Assembly: GCA_902764285.1 (NCBI GenBank)
Contig: CACWVN010000005.1
Span: 1 to 41,076 of the forward strand
Direction of reading: 5' to 3'
Source of the DNA: an uncultured Eubacteriales bacterium
GTDB lineage: Bacteria; Bacillota; Clostridia; Christensenellales; Aristaeellaceae
Length of the DNA: 41,076 nucleotides
Notes under the pieces: model-generated
The model's input: only the letters and a program-made list of their open reading frames with translations
Told to the model about the DNA's origin: nothing
Databases searched by the model: none
Shown: one piece after another, positions 30,767-39,057 of the stretch
How the letters are laid out: the number at the start of each line of letters is the position of its first letter
Numbering within the stretch: the stretch's first letter is position 1
Position numbers and translations under genes: made by a program

Positions 30767-30808
30767 AAAAACCGCCGGGACCCGACGCGCGATCGGATGT
30801 CCCGGCGG
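30767..30808 (-). terminator. Terminator-like hairpin in the leader of the Lrp-aminotransferase operon
   Basis: CCGCCGGGAC (30772-30781) pairs with GTCCCGGCGG (30799-30808); inner CCGA/TCGG adds to the stem. On the minus strand it is followed by five T (30767-30771). It lies downstream of the promoter at 30824-30852 and 30 bases before the start codon. Confidence 0.8.
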
Positions 30809-30823
30809 CAGTAGTCTGATTCT

Positions 30824-30852
30824 ATTATAGACGCATCGGCCCCGCAGGTCAA
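30824..30852 (-). promoter_or_regulatory. Promoter of the Lrp-aminotransferase operon
   Basis: Minus strand TTGACC (30847-30852), 17-base spacer, perfect TATAAT (30824-30829). Leader about 80 bases. Confidence 0.85.
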
Positions 30853-30873
30853 GCGGCCTTCGAAAAACGGTCC

Positions 30874-32175
30874 TCAGGCGGAAGCGGCCCGCTTTTCCGC
30901 CATCAGCTTCTCCGCCGAGACCAGCTTCACGCACAGCGCGAACAGCTGGGCGGCCACGGCCAGATCCTGCAGCGAGGGATACGTGGGCGCGATGCGGATG
31001 CTGTTGTCGTTCGGGTCCTTGCCGTAGGGCCAGGTGGCGCCCGCGGGCGTCAGCACCACGCCGGCCTTCTTCGCGCGGGCCACGATGGCCTTCGCGCAGC
31101 CGGGCAGGCTTTCGAAGTGGATGAAATAGCCGCCCAGGGGCTTGGTCCAGCTGCCGATGCCCAGTCCGCCCAGCGATTCCTCCAGCGTGTTCTCCACCAG
31201 TTCAAACTTCGGGCGCAGGATGTCGGCGTGGCGGCGCATGTGCTCCACCATGCCGTGGATGTCGCCGAAGAAGCGCACGTGGCGCAGCTGGTTCACCTTG
31301 TCGTGGCCGATGGTCTGGTGGCGCAGCTGGTTGCGGATGTCCTCCATGTTGTTCGGAGACGTAGCCAGCGCCGCGATGCCGCTGCCCGGGAACGTGATCT
31401 TGCTGGTGGAGGCGAACTTGTACACCAGATCCGGGTTCCCGGCGCGCTTGCACTCGGCCAGGATCTCGATCAGGTAATCCTGCTTTTCGTCGTACAGGTG
31501 GTGCATGCCGTAGGCGTTGTCCCAGAAGATGCGGAAATCCTGGGCCGCGGGCTCCAGCCGCGCGAAGCGGCGCACGGTTTCATCGCTGTAGGAATAGCCC
31601 TGAGGGTTGGAATACTTCGGCACGCACCAGATGCCCTTGATGGTCTCGTCCCCGGCCACCAGCTTTTCCACCAGGTCCATCTGCGGGCCGGTGGGCGTCA
31701 TGGGCACGGGGATCATCTCGATGCCGAAATATTCGGTGATGGCGAAATGGCGGTCGTAGCCCGGCACCGGGCACAGGAATTTCACCTTGTCCAGCTTGCA
31801 CCAGGGCGTGGAGCCCATGATGCCGTGGGTGTAGGCGCGGGAGACCGCGTCGTACATGACGTTCAGGCTGGAATTGCCGTAGATGATGATATCCTTCGGG
31901 TTGTTTTCCATCATGTCGCCCAGCAGCACCCGCGCCTCCTCGATGCCGGTCAGCGCGCCGTAGTTGCGGCAGTCGGTGCCGTCCTCGCAGGTCAGATCGC
32001 TGCTGGAATCCAGCACGTCCATCATGTGCATGGACAGGTTCAGCTGCTCCTGGCAGGGCACGCCGCGGCTCATGTTCAGGCGGATGCCCATGTTCTGGAA
32101 GCGCTGGTATTCCTTTTTCAGCCGCTCGACCTCCTGGGCCAGCTCCTCTCGGGTCATTTCAGCGTAGGTTTTCAT
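30874..32175 (-). CDS. Aminotransferase, Asp_aminotransf-type (class I-gamma aspartate aminotransferase)
   Basis: PLP aminotransferase, probably aspartate/2-oxoglutarate. The 433-residue protein fits the family that includes the unusual long aspartate aminotransferases: an N-terminal EELAQEVERLKKEYQRFQNMGIRLNMSRG (in parts, 10-38), CRNYGALTGIEEARVLLGDMM (69-89), VPKYSNPQGYSYSDETVRR with the cofactor asparagine, FWDNAYGMHHLY, and the lysine K259 in FASTSKITFPGSG. Its ribosome-binding site (AAAGG) is weak and about 12 bases away. It is transcribed from a divergent region shared with glycogen phosphorylase and lies upstream of the Lrp operon without a clear terminator between them. Confidence 0.93.
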   Translation of the reverse strand: MKTYAEMTREELAQEVERLKKEYQRFQNMGIRLNMSRGVPCQEQLNLSMHMMDVLDSSSDLTCEDGTDCRNYGALTGIEEARVLLGDMMENNPKDIIIYGNSSLNVMYDAVSRAYTHGIMGSTPWCKLDKVKFLCPVPGYDRHFAITEYFGIEMIPVPMTPTGPQMDLVEKLVAGDETIKGIWCVPKYSNPQGYSYSDETVRRFARLEPAAQDFRIFWDNAYGMHHLYDEKQDYLIEILAECKRAGNPDLVYKFASTSKITFPGSGIAALATSPNNMEDIRNQLRHQTIGHDKVNQLRHVRFFGDIHGMVEHMRRHADILRPKFELVENTLEESLGGLGIGSWTKPLGGYFIHFESLPGCAKAIVARAKKAGVVLTPAGATWPYGKDPNDNSIRIAPTYPSLQDLAVAAQLFALCVKLVSAEKLMAEKRAASA

Positions 32176-32229
32176 AGCGCAATCAGGCCTTTCCCGCGAA
32201 ATAATGCGTCGGTTCTTTCCTTTTTTGAT

Positions 32230-32244
32230 ATTCTATCACATCCA
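32230..32244 (-). promoter_or_regulatory. Extended -10 promoter of the aminotransferase gene
   Basis: Minus strand TGGATGTGATAGAAT (32230-32244): TGA directly before TAGAAT makes an extended -10. The -35 at 17 bases (GGATTT) is poor. Confidence 0.55.
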
Positions 32245-32473
32245 CGAGCCCAAAATCCACGGTATTTACCGGTCATTTTCGGTTAAATTTGCATTTTTTT
32301 GCACTTTATAATTCAAATTTGTCTCCGGACGGCGTTTCCGCGCCGCGCCGGTTCCGCCCGGGCGGCGGAATCTGTGCGCCGCAAATGTTCGAACAACTGT
32401 CAAACTGTCCATAAAGTATGGCAAAAATGCCCAAAGCGTGCGGTTTTCGCCCAAAAAATAAACATGGCAAGCG

Positions 32474-32502
32474 TTGCGGAATACCCATGGATGTGATAGA
32501 AT
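32474..32502 (+). promoter_or_regulatory. Promoter of glycogen phosphorylase
   Basis: TTGCGG (32474-32479), 17-base spacer, TAGAAT (32497-32502) with TGA extended -10. Bases 32488-32502 are identical to the -10 region of the divergent gene. Confidence 0.75.
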
Positions 32503-32550
32503 GATCGAGTGATTTTGAAAAGACCCCCATCAAAATTCGGAGGTGTTCCC

Positions 32551-34998
32551 GTGGAATTTGAACGGATGAGCGTCAAACAAATCAAGGACAGCATTCGCAA
32601 CAAGCTGCACACGCAGTTCGCCTGCGACGTCAGCGATGCCACGCCCGAGCAGCTTTACCAGTCTCTGGCCATGGTGGTGCGCGATGAAATCATGCAGCGC
32701 CGCAGCTATTCCCGCGACGCGCGCAAGGAGCAGCGTGCCAAAAAGGTCTATTATCTCAGCGCCGAATTTCTGATCGGCCGCGCGCTGCACAACAACATGG
32801 TGAACCTGGTGAACGAGAGCAACTACATGCAGGCCATGGAGGAGCTGGGCATTGACCGCTCCGTGGTGTTTGAGGAAGAGCCGGAGCCCGGCCTGGGCAA
32901 CGGCGGTCTGGGCCGCCTGGCCGCCTGCTTCCTGGATTCCCTGACCACGCTGAAGATGCCCGCCATGGGCTGCACGATCCGCTATGAATACGGCCTGTTC
33001 CGCCAGAAGCTGGTGGACGGCTATCAGGTGGAAGTGCCGGACAACTGGCTGGCCAGCGGCAACATCTGGGAAGTGCCCCACCCCGAAGACACCGTGGAGG
33101 TCCACTTCGGCGGGCGCATCGAAACCGCCAACGAAGACGACCGCATGACGTTCCACCACGTGGATTACAAGACCGTGCAGGCCGTGCCCTACGATATCCC
33201 CGTGGTGGGCTATGACAGCACGAAGGTCAACTTCCTGCGCACCTGGAGCGCCAAGTCGGTCCAGCAGATCGACATGATGCACTTCAACCGCGGCCAGTAT
33301 GTCAAGGCCATGGAGGAGCGCGAGCTGGCCGAGGTCATCTCCAAGATCCTCTATCCCAACGACGACAGCTATCAGGGCAAGGAGCTGCGCCTGAAGCAGC
33401 AGTATTTCTTCTCCTCCGCGTCCATCCAGCACGCGGTGAAGGATTTCATCGACGTCTACGGCTACAACTGGTCCATCTTCCCGGACAAGGTCGCCATCCA
33501 CATCAACGATACCCATCCCGCCGTGGCGCTGCCGGAGCTGATGCGCATCCTGATGGACGATTTCGGGCTGGGCTGGGACAAGGCCGAAAACATCTGCCGC
33601 CGCACCTTCGCCTACACCAACCACACCGTGCTGGTGGAGGCGCTGGAAAAGTGGCCGGAGAGCCTGTTTGCCGAACAGCTGCCCCGCATTTACATGATCC
33701 TGCAGGAGATGAACAAGCGGCTGTGCGCCAAGCTGTGGGACGCCTTCCCCGGCCAGTGGGACCGCATCGGCCACATGGCGATCCTGGCCTACAACCAGGT
33801 GCACATGGCCAACCTGTGCGTCGCCTACACCCATTCCGTGAACGGCGTTTCCGCCATCCACACCGACATCCTGAAGCGCCAGACCTTCCACGATTTCTAC
33901 ATGCTGGAGCCCAGGAAGTTCGTGAACGTCACCAACGGCATCACCCATCGCCGCTGGCTGATGCAGTGCAACCCCGAGCTGTCCAGCCTGATCGACGAGG
34001 CCATCGGCGACGGCTGGCGCAAGGACATGCAGAAGATCGAAGCGCTAAAGCCCTTCGCCAGCGATCCCGCCTTCCAGCAGAAGTTCCGCGAGATCAAATA
34101 TCACAACAAGCTGCGCCTGGCCGATCACGTGTACCGCCACCAGGGCATCGAGATGAACCCCGAGAGCATCTTTGACGCCCAGGCCAAGCGCCTGCACGAA
34201 TACAAGCGCCAGCTGATGAACGCGCTGGGCATCATGATGCTCTACAACGATATCAACGAGCATCCCGACCAGTCCTTCCATTCCCGCACCTTCATCTTCG
34301 GCGCGAAGGCCGCGCCGGGCTATCAGCGCGCGAAGCTGACCATCAAGCTGATCAACGCCGTGGGCGACCTGGTGCGCAGGCATCCCCGCGCCTCGAAGCT
34401 GATCAACGTGGTGTTCCTGGAGAATTACTGCGTGTCCCAGGCGGAGCTGCTGATGCCCGCCACCGAGATCAGCCAGCAGATCTCCACCGCCGGCAAGGAG
34501 GCCAGCGGCACCGGCAACATGAAGTTCATGATGAACGGCGCCGTGACGCTGGGCACCATGGACGGCGCGAACTGCGAAATCTTCGATCAGGTCGGCCCCG
34601 ACAACATCTACATCTTCGGGCTCACGGCCCAGGAAGTGGAACAGGGTTACGCCTCCTACCGCGCGCATGAAGTGTATGAGACCAACCCGCTGGTCCGCCA
34701 GGTGATGGAACAGCTGATCGACGGCACGCTGTGCCCCGAGAATCCCCGCATGTTCCAGGAGATCTACCATTCCCTGCTGTTCGGCGACGGCGGCAATATG
34801 GCCGATCCGTACTTCGTGCTGAAGGATCTGCCGGCCTACATCACCGCGCAGCGGAAGATGATGCGCGATTACGACGACCGCGAACAGTGGCTGAAGAAGG
34901 CCATCATGAACACGGCCAGCTCCGCGGTATTCACGTCCGATCGCTCGATCCAGGATTACAGCGACAAGATCTGGCATTTGAAGCCGTTGAAACTGTGA
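32551..34998 (+). CDS. glgP: Glycogen/starch/alpha-glucan phosphorylase
   Basis: Releases glucose-1-phosphate from alpha-1,4-glucans with inorganic phosphate. The 815-residue protein has the standard length and motifs: YYLSAEFLIGRALHNNM, EPGLGNGGLGRLAACFLDSL, IHINDTHPAVALPELMRI, VNVTNGITHRRWL, AKRLHEYKRQLMNALG, and the cofactor site EASGTGNMKFMMNGA with K658, then GTMDGANCEI. The start is a GTG at 32551, five bases after GGAGGTG; the first ATG is 15 bases later and too far from that site. It has its own promoter. The downstream GH13 enzyme would help degrade the same polymer. Confidence 0.97.
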   Translation: MEFERMSVKQIKDSIRNKLHTQFACDVSDATPEQLYQSLAMVVRDEIMQRRSYSRDARKEQRAKKVYYLSAEFLIGRALHNNMVNLVNESNYMQAMEELGIDRSVVFEEEPEPGLGNGGLGRLAACFLDSLTTLKMPAMGCTIRYEYGLFRQKLVDGYQVEVPDNWLASGNIWEVPHPEDTVEVHFGGRIETANEDDRMTFHHVDYKTVQAVPYDIPVVGYDSTKVNFLRTWSAKSVQQIDMMHFNRGQYVKAMEERELAEVISKILYPNDDSYQGKELRLKQQYFFSSASIQHAVKDFIDVYGYNWSIFPDKVAIHINDTHPAVALPELMRILMDDFGLGWDKAENICRRTFAYTNHTVLVEALEKWPESLFAEQLPRIYMILQEMNKRLCAKLWDAFPGQWDRIGHMAILAYNQVHMANLCVAYTHSVNGVSAIHTDILKRQTFHDFYMLEPRKFVNVTNGITHRRWLMQCNPELSSLIDEAIGDGWRKDMQKIEALKPFASDPAFQQKFREIKYHNKLRLADHVYRHQGIEMNPESIFDAQAKRLHEYKRQLMNALGIMMLYNDINEHPDQSFHSRTFIFGAKAAPGYQRAKLTIKLINAVGDLVRRHPRASKLINVVFLENYCVSQAELLMPATEISQQISTAGKEASGTGNMKFMMNGAVTLGTMDGANCEIFDQVGPDNIYIFGLTAQEVEQGYASYRAHEVYETNPLVRQVMEQLIDGTLCPENPRMFQEIYHSLLFGDGGNMADPYFVLKDLPAYITAQRKMMRDYDDREQWLKKAIMNTASSAVFTSDRSIQDYSDKIWHLKPLKL

Positions 34999-35005
34999 TG
35001 ATTGC

Positions 35006-35028
35006 GGCGGGGGAATCCTTCCCCCGCC
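35006..35028 (+). terminator. Terminator-like hairpin after glgP
   Basis: GGCGGGGGAA (35006-35015), loop TCC, TTCCCCCGCC (35019-35028). No T-run. Confidence 0.7.
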
Positions 35029-35044
35029 ACTGCCACCCCTTTGA

Positions 35045-35189
35045 CAGATTTGACTTGAGTTTTCAGGGAAAACTCCGGCCGTCAAATCTGCAGGGAAGGT
35101 TTTCCCTGAAAACCATGCGACCCTGACGCACATGTCGCCAGGGTCGATTTCAAGTCGGAGGGGATGGATCCCCTCCGACGCCTTCCCTG
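35045..35189 (+). other. Cluster of nested and interlocked inverted repeats
   Basis: Perfect complementary pairs: 35045-35054 with 35081-35090 (10 bp); 35059-35073 with 35099-35113 (15 bp); 35091-35099 with 35181-35189 (9 bp); 35118-35125 with 35139-35146 (8 bp); 35154-35163 with 35170-35179 (10 bp). In addition 35057-35075 and 35098-35114 each fold alone (GAGTTTT-CAGGG-AAAACTC and GGTTTT-CCCTG-AAAACC) with loops that are complementary to each other. The first two pairs interlock, so both cannot form fully at once. Not coding; it could be a structured RNA, an attenuator for the GH13 gene, or a palindromic repeat element. Confidence 0.75.
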
Positions 35190-35229
35190 AAGAATGCCCG
35201 CATTTTCACGAAGCGCAGGAGTGATATCC

Positions 35230-37122
35230 ATGACGTTCTACCACGATTCCCGCGATCCGCTGTATCGCGATCCCCAGGGCGCGGCGCCCTGCGGCCAGAC
35301 CGTGCGCCTGCGGGTAAAGGCCGAGGAGCTGCACGGCGTATGCCTGCGGCTGTGGTGGCAGGAGGCGGAGAGCGTGCTGCCCATGTGCCCCATCCACGGC
35401 GGGCTGTACGAATGCCAGCTGAAGCTGCCGAACACCCCGGGATTGTTGTGGTATTATTTCATCGCCCAGGACAACCGCGGGCGCACCCGGTTCCTCGGCA
35501 ACGCCGCCGACGGTCTGGGCGGCGCGGGGCAGGTGCGCGAGGAAGCCCCCGACGGCTACCAGATCACCGTGTTCGACCCCGCCTATGACACGCCGCGCTG
35601 GATGCGGGACGGCGTGATGCTGCAGATCATGGTGGACCGGTACTGTTGCTCGGGCGAGCGGGACATCCGGAACCTGCCGCCGGCCTCCTATTACCACATC
35701 CGCTGGGATGACGACCCGGCGCTGATCATCAACGACGACAAGTACGGCGACAACTGCAACAACGATTATTTCGGCGGCAACCTGCGCGGCGTCATCGAAA
35801 AGCTGGATTACATCCGCAGCCTGGGCGTGACGGTGCTCTACTTCAACCCCATCTTCGAAGCCCGCAGCAATCACAAGTACAACACCGGCGACTACATGAC
35901 CATCGATCCCTCCTTCGGCACCGAGGCGGATTTCCGCAGGCTGTGCGCCGAAGCGAAGAAGCGGGGCATGCGCGTGATCCTGGACGGCGTGTTCTCCCAC
36001 ACCGGCTCCGACAGCCTGTACTTCAACCGCGACGGCAGCTACGGCCCCGGCGGCGCCTACAACGATCCGTCGTCCCCCTACCGGGAATGGTACCGCTTCC
36101 GCCACTGGCCGGATGATTACGAATGCTGGTGGAATTTCAAGACGCTGCCCAACGTGAGCGAGGAGACGCCCAGCTATCAGGATTTCATCATCGACCGCGA
36201 CGACAGCGTCATCGCCCACTGGCTGCGCGCCGGCGCGGCGGGCTGGCGGCTGGACGTGGCCGACGAGCTGCCCATGGCCTTCATCCGCAAACTGCGCCGG
36301 CGCATCCGCCGGGAACGGCCCGACGGCGCGCTGATCGGCGAGGTGTGGGAAGATCCCACCAACAAGGTCGCCTACGGCGAGATGCGCTGCTACTGTCTGG
36401 GCGATACGCTGGACAGCTGCATGAACTATCCGCTGCGCGACGCCATTGTGGAATTCCTGTGCTGCCGGGCGGACGCCTTCGCCCTGGTGCGCAAGATGGA
36501 AAGCCTGCGGGAGAACATGCCCGCGCCGTTCCTCTATTCCGAAATGAACCTGCTGGGCAGCCACGACACGCCGCGGATCATCAGCATGCTGGCGGACATC
36601 GGCGATATGGCGCCCGACCGCGTGTACCGGCATCCCTTCGCGATGGACCCGGAGGACTACGCCCGGGGCCGCCGGCGGCTGATCGCCGCGTGGGCACTGG
36701 TGTGCGCGCTGCCGGGCATGCCCTGCCTGTATTACGGCGACGAAGCCGGGCTGACCGGCATGGCGGACCCCTACAACCGCGCCACCTACCCCTGGGGCCG
36801 CGAGGACGCCGAGCTGGTATCGGCCATCCGCGGGATCATCCAGGACCGCATGTCCGCGCCCGCGCTGCGCACCGGCGATCTGAAGCTCTCGGCCATCGGG
36901 CCGGACGTGGTGCTGGTGGAGCGCCGGATCTCCGGCGGCCGGGACGTCTTCGGCGCGCCCGCCCAGGACCAGTCCCGCGCGCTGGCGGTGAACCGCTGCG
37001 GCGAACAGCGGCGCATCGAATACGGCGGCCGGGTGTACGAGATCCCGCCGGAATCCGCGCTGCGGCTGGAGCCCGCGCAGCCGAACCGGCATGACGACAA
37101 CCGGGAAAACTGGAGAAACTGA
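35230..37122 (+). CDS. GH13 alpha-glycosidase, neopullulanase/cyclomaltodextrinase-like
   Basis: Hydrolyses alpha-glucosidic bonds in maltodextrins or related glucans. The 630-residue protein lacks a signal peptide, so it is cytosolic. It has an N-terminal beta domain (about 1-115) as in GH13_20/21 enzymes, then a TIM barrel with GVTVLYFNPIFEARSNHKYNTGDY, VILDGVFSHTG, GWRLDVADE (nucleophile D342), IGEVWED (acid/base E371) and LLGSHDTPR (D446), and a short C-terminal beta domain. ATG at 35230 follows AGGAGTGA. It lies after glgP with a heavily structured intergenic region, and ends in a strong bidirectional terminator. Exact linkage specificity is not deducible. Confidence 0.94.
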   Translation: MTFYHDSRDPLYRDPQGAAPCGQTVRLRVKAEELHGVCLRLWWQEAESVLPMCPIHGGLYECQLKLPNTPGLLWYYFIAQDNRGRTRFLGNAADGLGGAGQVREEAPDGYQITVFDPAYDTPRWMRDGVMLQIMVDRYCCSGERDIRNLPPASYYHIRWDDDPALIINDDKYGDNCNNDYFGGNLRGVIEKLDYIRSLGVTVLYFNPIFEARSNHKYNTGDYMTIDPSFGTEADFRRLCAEAKKRGMRVILDGVFSHTGSDSLYFNRDGSYGPGGAYNDPSSPYREWYRFRHWPDDYECWWNFKTLPNVSEETPSYQDFIIDRDDSVIAHWLRAGAAGWRLDVADELPMAFIRKLRRRIRRERPDGALIGEVWEDPTNKVAYGEMRCYCLGDTLDSCMNYPLRDAIVEFLCCRADAFALVRKMESLRENMPAPFLYSEMNLLGSHDTPRIISMLADIGDMAPDRVYRHPFAMDPEDYARGRRRLIAAWALVCALPGMPCLYYGDEAGLTGMADPYNRATYPWGREDAELVSAIRGIIQDRMSAPALRTGDLKLSAIGPDVVLVERRISGGRDVFGAPAQDQSRALAVNRCGEQRRIEYGGRVYEIPPESALRLEPAQPNRHDDNRENWRN

Positions 37123-37130
37123 CCGCACAT

Positions 37131-37168
37131 AAAACGGGGCCGTTCCGATTGGGAACGGCCCCGTTTTT
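37131..37168. terminator. Bidirectional terminator between the GH13 and symporter genes
   Basis: Sixteen-base perfect stem (37131-37146 with 37152-37167), loop GATTG, flanked by AAAA and TTTTT. Confidence 0.95.
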
Positions 37169-37183
37169 ATGCCCGATCGACGA

Positions 37184-38416
37184 TCAGGCCTTGTTCTTCT
37201 TCCCCTTGCGCAGCAGGTTGGAGACGATGATCGCGCAGGAGGCGTCGCCGGTGATGTTCAGCGTGGTGCGGCCCATATCGAAGATGCGGTCCACGCCGGC
37301 CACCAGCGCGATGCCGTCGATGGGCAGGCCCACAGAGGCCAGCACCATGGCCAGCATCACCATGCCCGCGCCGGGCACGCCCGCCGTGCCCACGGAGGCC
37401 AGCGTGGCGGTGAGCACGATGGTCAGCATCTGGCCCGCCGTCAGTGAAATGCCGTAGCAGGAAGCGATGAAGATGGCGCACACGCCCTGATAGATGGCGG
37501 TACCGTCCATGTTGATGGTCGCGCCCAGGGGCAGCACGAAGGAGGAGACCTCTTTATCCGCGCCGAGCTTGTTGGTGCAGTTCATGTTGATCGGCAGCGT
37601 GCCCACGGAGGACGCGCTGGAGAACGCGAACATGATGGCCGGCAGCATGCCCTTGAAGAACTTGACGGGGTTCGTGCCGCCCAGGGTGGAAACGGTGGCG
37701 GAATAGACGATCAGCGCGTGCAGCAGGTAGGCCACGTAGGCGGCCAGCAGCACCTTGGCCAGCGAGCCGATGATCATGGCGCCGTTGGCGGCCACCACCG
37801 GGCACAGCAGGCAGAACACGCCCACGGGCGACAGCTTCAGGATCATCTCCATGCACTTCATGAAGATGTCGTTCCAGCGGTTCACGCCCTCCACGGCCTT
37901 GTCGGCCTTTTCGCCCAGCAGGATGATGGCGAAGCCGATCAGCAGCGCCATCACGATCACCTGCAGCATGCTGGATTCGGTGATGGGCGTGAGGAAGTTG
38001 GACGGGAAGATGTTCACCAGCACGTCCATGGGCTTCGAGCCCTCGGCGGCGGTGTAGGTCAGGCTCTCGGTGGACAGCGCCGGGAAGCCGCCCTTGAACA
38101 GGTTCGCCACCAGCAGGCCGATGGCCGTGGCCACCGCGGTGGTCAGGAAGTAGTACAGCACCGTCATGCCGCCGATCTTGCCCACGCGCTTGATATCGCG
38201 CATGGAAATGACGCCCGCCATGATGGAGAACAGCACGATGGGCCCGACGATGAACTTGACCAGGTTCAGGAAGATGGTGCCGAAGGGCTTGATGTAGTCG
38301 TTGGCGAAATCGGCGTGGGATTGCAGCAGCAGGCCGGCGCCGATCGCCAGCAGCAGCGCAATGAAGATCTGCGCCGCAAGGGGAAGCTTTTTCTTCCCGG
38401 CGGTTTCGGTGGACAT
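37184..38416 (-). CDS. Dicarboxylate/amino acid:cation symporter (DAACS family)
   Basis: Sodium- or proton-coupled importer of glutamate, aspartate or C4-dicarboxylates (GltP/DctA/SstT relatives). The 410-residue protein has about eight transmembrane helices, the serine-rich hairpin FAFSSASSVGTLPINMNC, the cation-binding NMDGTAIYQGVCAIFIA, the second hairpin ASVGTAGVPGAGMVMLAMVL and VDRIFDMGRTTLNITGDASCA, whose Asp/Arg/Asn positions select substrate. ATG at 38416 follows AAGGAGGGG; a longer frame to 38536 crosses the promoter. Single gene with its own promoter and a leader holding two hairpins. The exact substrate is uncertain. Confidence 0.94.
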   Translation of the reverse strand: MSTETAGKKKLPLAAQIFIALLLAIGAGLLLQSHADFANDYIKPFGTIFLNLVKFIVGPIVLFSIMAGVISMRDIKRVGKIGGMTVLYYFLTTAVATAIGLLVANLFKGGFPALSTESLTYTAAEGSKPMDVLVNIFPSNFLTPITESSMLQVIVMALLIGFAIILLGEKADKAVEGVNRWNDIFMKCMEMILKLSPVGVFCLLCPVVAANGAMIIGSLAKVLLAAYVAYLLHALIVYSATVSTLGGTNPVKFFKGMLPAIMFAFSSASSVGTLPINMNCTNKLGADKEVSSFVLPLGATINMDGTAIYQGVCAIFIASCYGISLTAGQMLTIVLTATLASVGTAGVPGAGMVMLAMVLASVGLPIDGIALVAGVDRIFDMGRTTLNITGDASCAIIVSNLLRKGKKNKA

Positions 38417-38441
38417 GGTATCCCCTCCTTGGTATTCGGTT

Positions 38442-38476
38442 GCCTTTCCCAAAAGGCATGCAGGCTCCGCCTGCAT
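38442..38476 (-). promoter_or_regulatory. Two small hairpins in the symporter leader
   Basis: GCCTTT-CCCA-AAAGGC (38442-38457) and ATGCAGGC-TCC-GCCTGCAT (38458-38476), directly adjacent, between promoter and ribosome-binding site. Confidence 0.6.
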
Positions 38477-38486
38477 ATTCTGGATT

Positions 38487-38515
38487 ATTATAACATATAT
38501 ACCGTCAACATGCAA
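38487..38515 (-). promoter_or_regulatory. Promoter of the symporter gene
   Basis: Minus strand TTGCAT (38510-38515), 17-base spacer, perfect TATAAT (38487-38492). Confidence 0.8.
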
Positions 38516-38569
38516 CCGAATTTGCGAAATATACACACATTACTGCATAATATGAGGCTGTCTCCATTC

Positions 38570-38600
38570 AAAAACCGCCCGCGGCGGCGGCCGGGGCGGT
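38570..38600 (-). terminator. Terminator after yolD-like gene
   Basis: ACCGCCC (38574-38580) pairs with GGGCGGT (38594-38600) with GC-rich loop; five T follow on the minus strand. The stem begins at the stop codon of the YolD-like gene. Confidence 0.8.
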
Positions 38601-39046
38601 CAAAAGGTCAGGGAATCGAACAGCGCGCCCTCGATGTCGATGATGTCGTCGATGTCGATGACCCGGCCGCCCTCAAATTCCAGAGAATAGGTCTCCGGCA
38701 CGATCCGCCGCGCCGCGCCGGCGTACACATCGTACCGCCCGCCGGCCTTGCGCGGGTCGGGCACGAAATAGGTGACGCTCAGCACCGGGCGCTCATGGAG
38801 CCGGTCCTTCACCACCCGCAGCTTGCGATCCAGCTCCTCGCGCTCGGCCTCGCCCAGCTCCACCTGGCGCATCGTCAGCCGGGCGGCCTCGTCGATGGCG
38901 TCGCCGTAGCCGGTCAGCGCCGCGAAGGGCGCGAACTGCTCCGCCCGCTCCATGGGCGACATGCGCCGCCGGGTCGGCGAAACGTGGTGCGGCAGGTCCA
39001 GCATGTCGTCGTAGCGGCGCGGATCGCCGGGATCGTTGTTGAACAT
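38600..39046 (-). CDS. YolD-like family protein
   Basis: Small protein of a family found next to UvrX/UmuC-type Y-family polymerases and thought to act with them in error-prone repair, possibly like UmuD. The 148-residue protein has LDLPHHVSPTRRRMSPMERAEQFAPFAALTGYGDAI (in parts, 16-51), which is the family hallmark, followed by a helical segment and a beta-rich C-terminus ending in an acidic RVIDIDDIIDIEGALFD. ATG at 39046 follows AGGAGG by eight bases. It lies 11 bases after the polymerase gene on the same strand. Confidence 0.92.
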   Translation of the reverse strand: MFNNDPGDPRRYDDMLDLPHHVSPTRRRMSPMERAEQFAPFAALTGYGDAIDEAARLTMRQVELGEAEREELDRKLRVVKDRLHERPVLSVTYFVPDPRKAGGRYDVYAGAARRIVPETYSLEFEGGRVIDIDDIIDIEGALFDSLTF

Positions 39047-39057
39047 CTCCGAACCTC

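Larger units (their letters stand above)
32176..32550. other. Divergent intergenic region between the aminotransferase and glgP
   Basis: 375 bases, AT-richer than the surroundings in parts. Holds two divergent promoters sharing an identical 15-base -10 region in inverted orientation, plus CGGTATTTACCG (32260-32271), an imperfect palindrome. No gene seen. Confidence 0.65.

Noticed and set aside
35206-37128. 640-residue open frame antisense to the GH13 gene
   Set aside because: It mirrors the GH13 gene, has no recognisable domain and is rich in His/Val/Arg/Gln as expected from the reverse of GC-rich codons.
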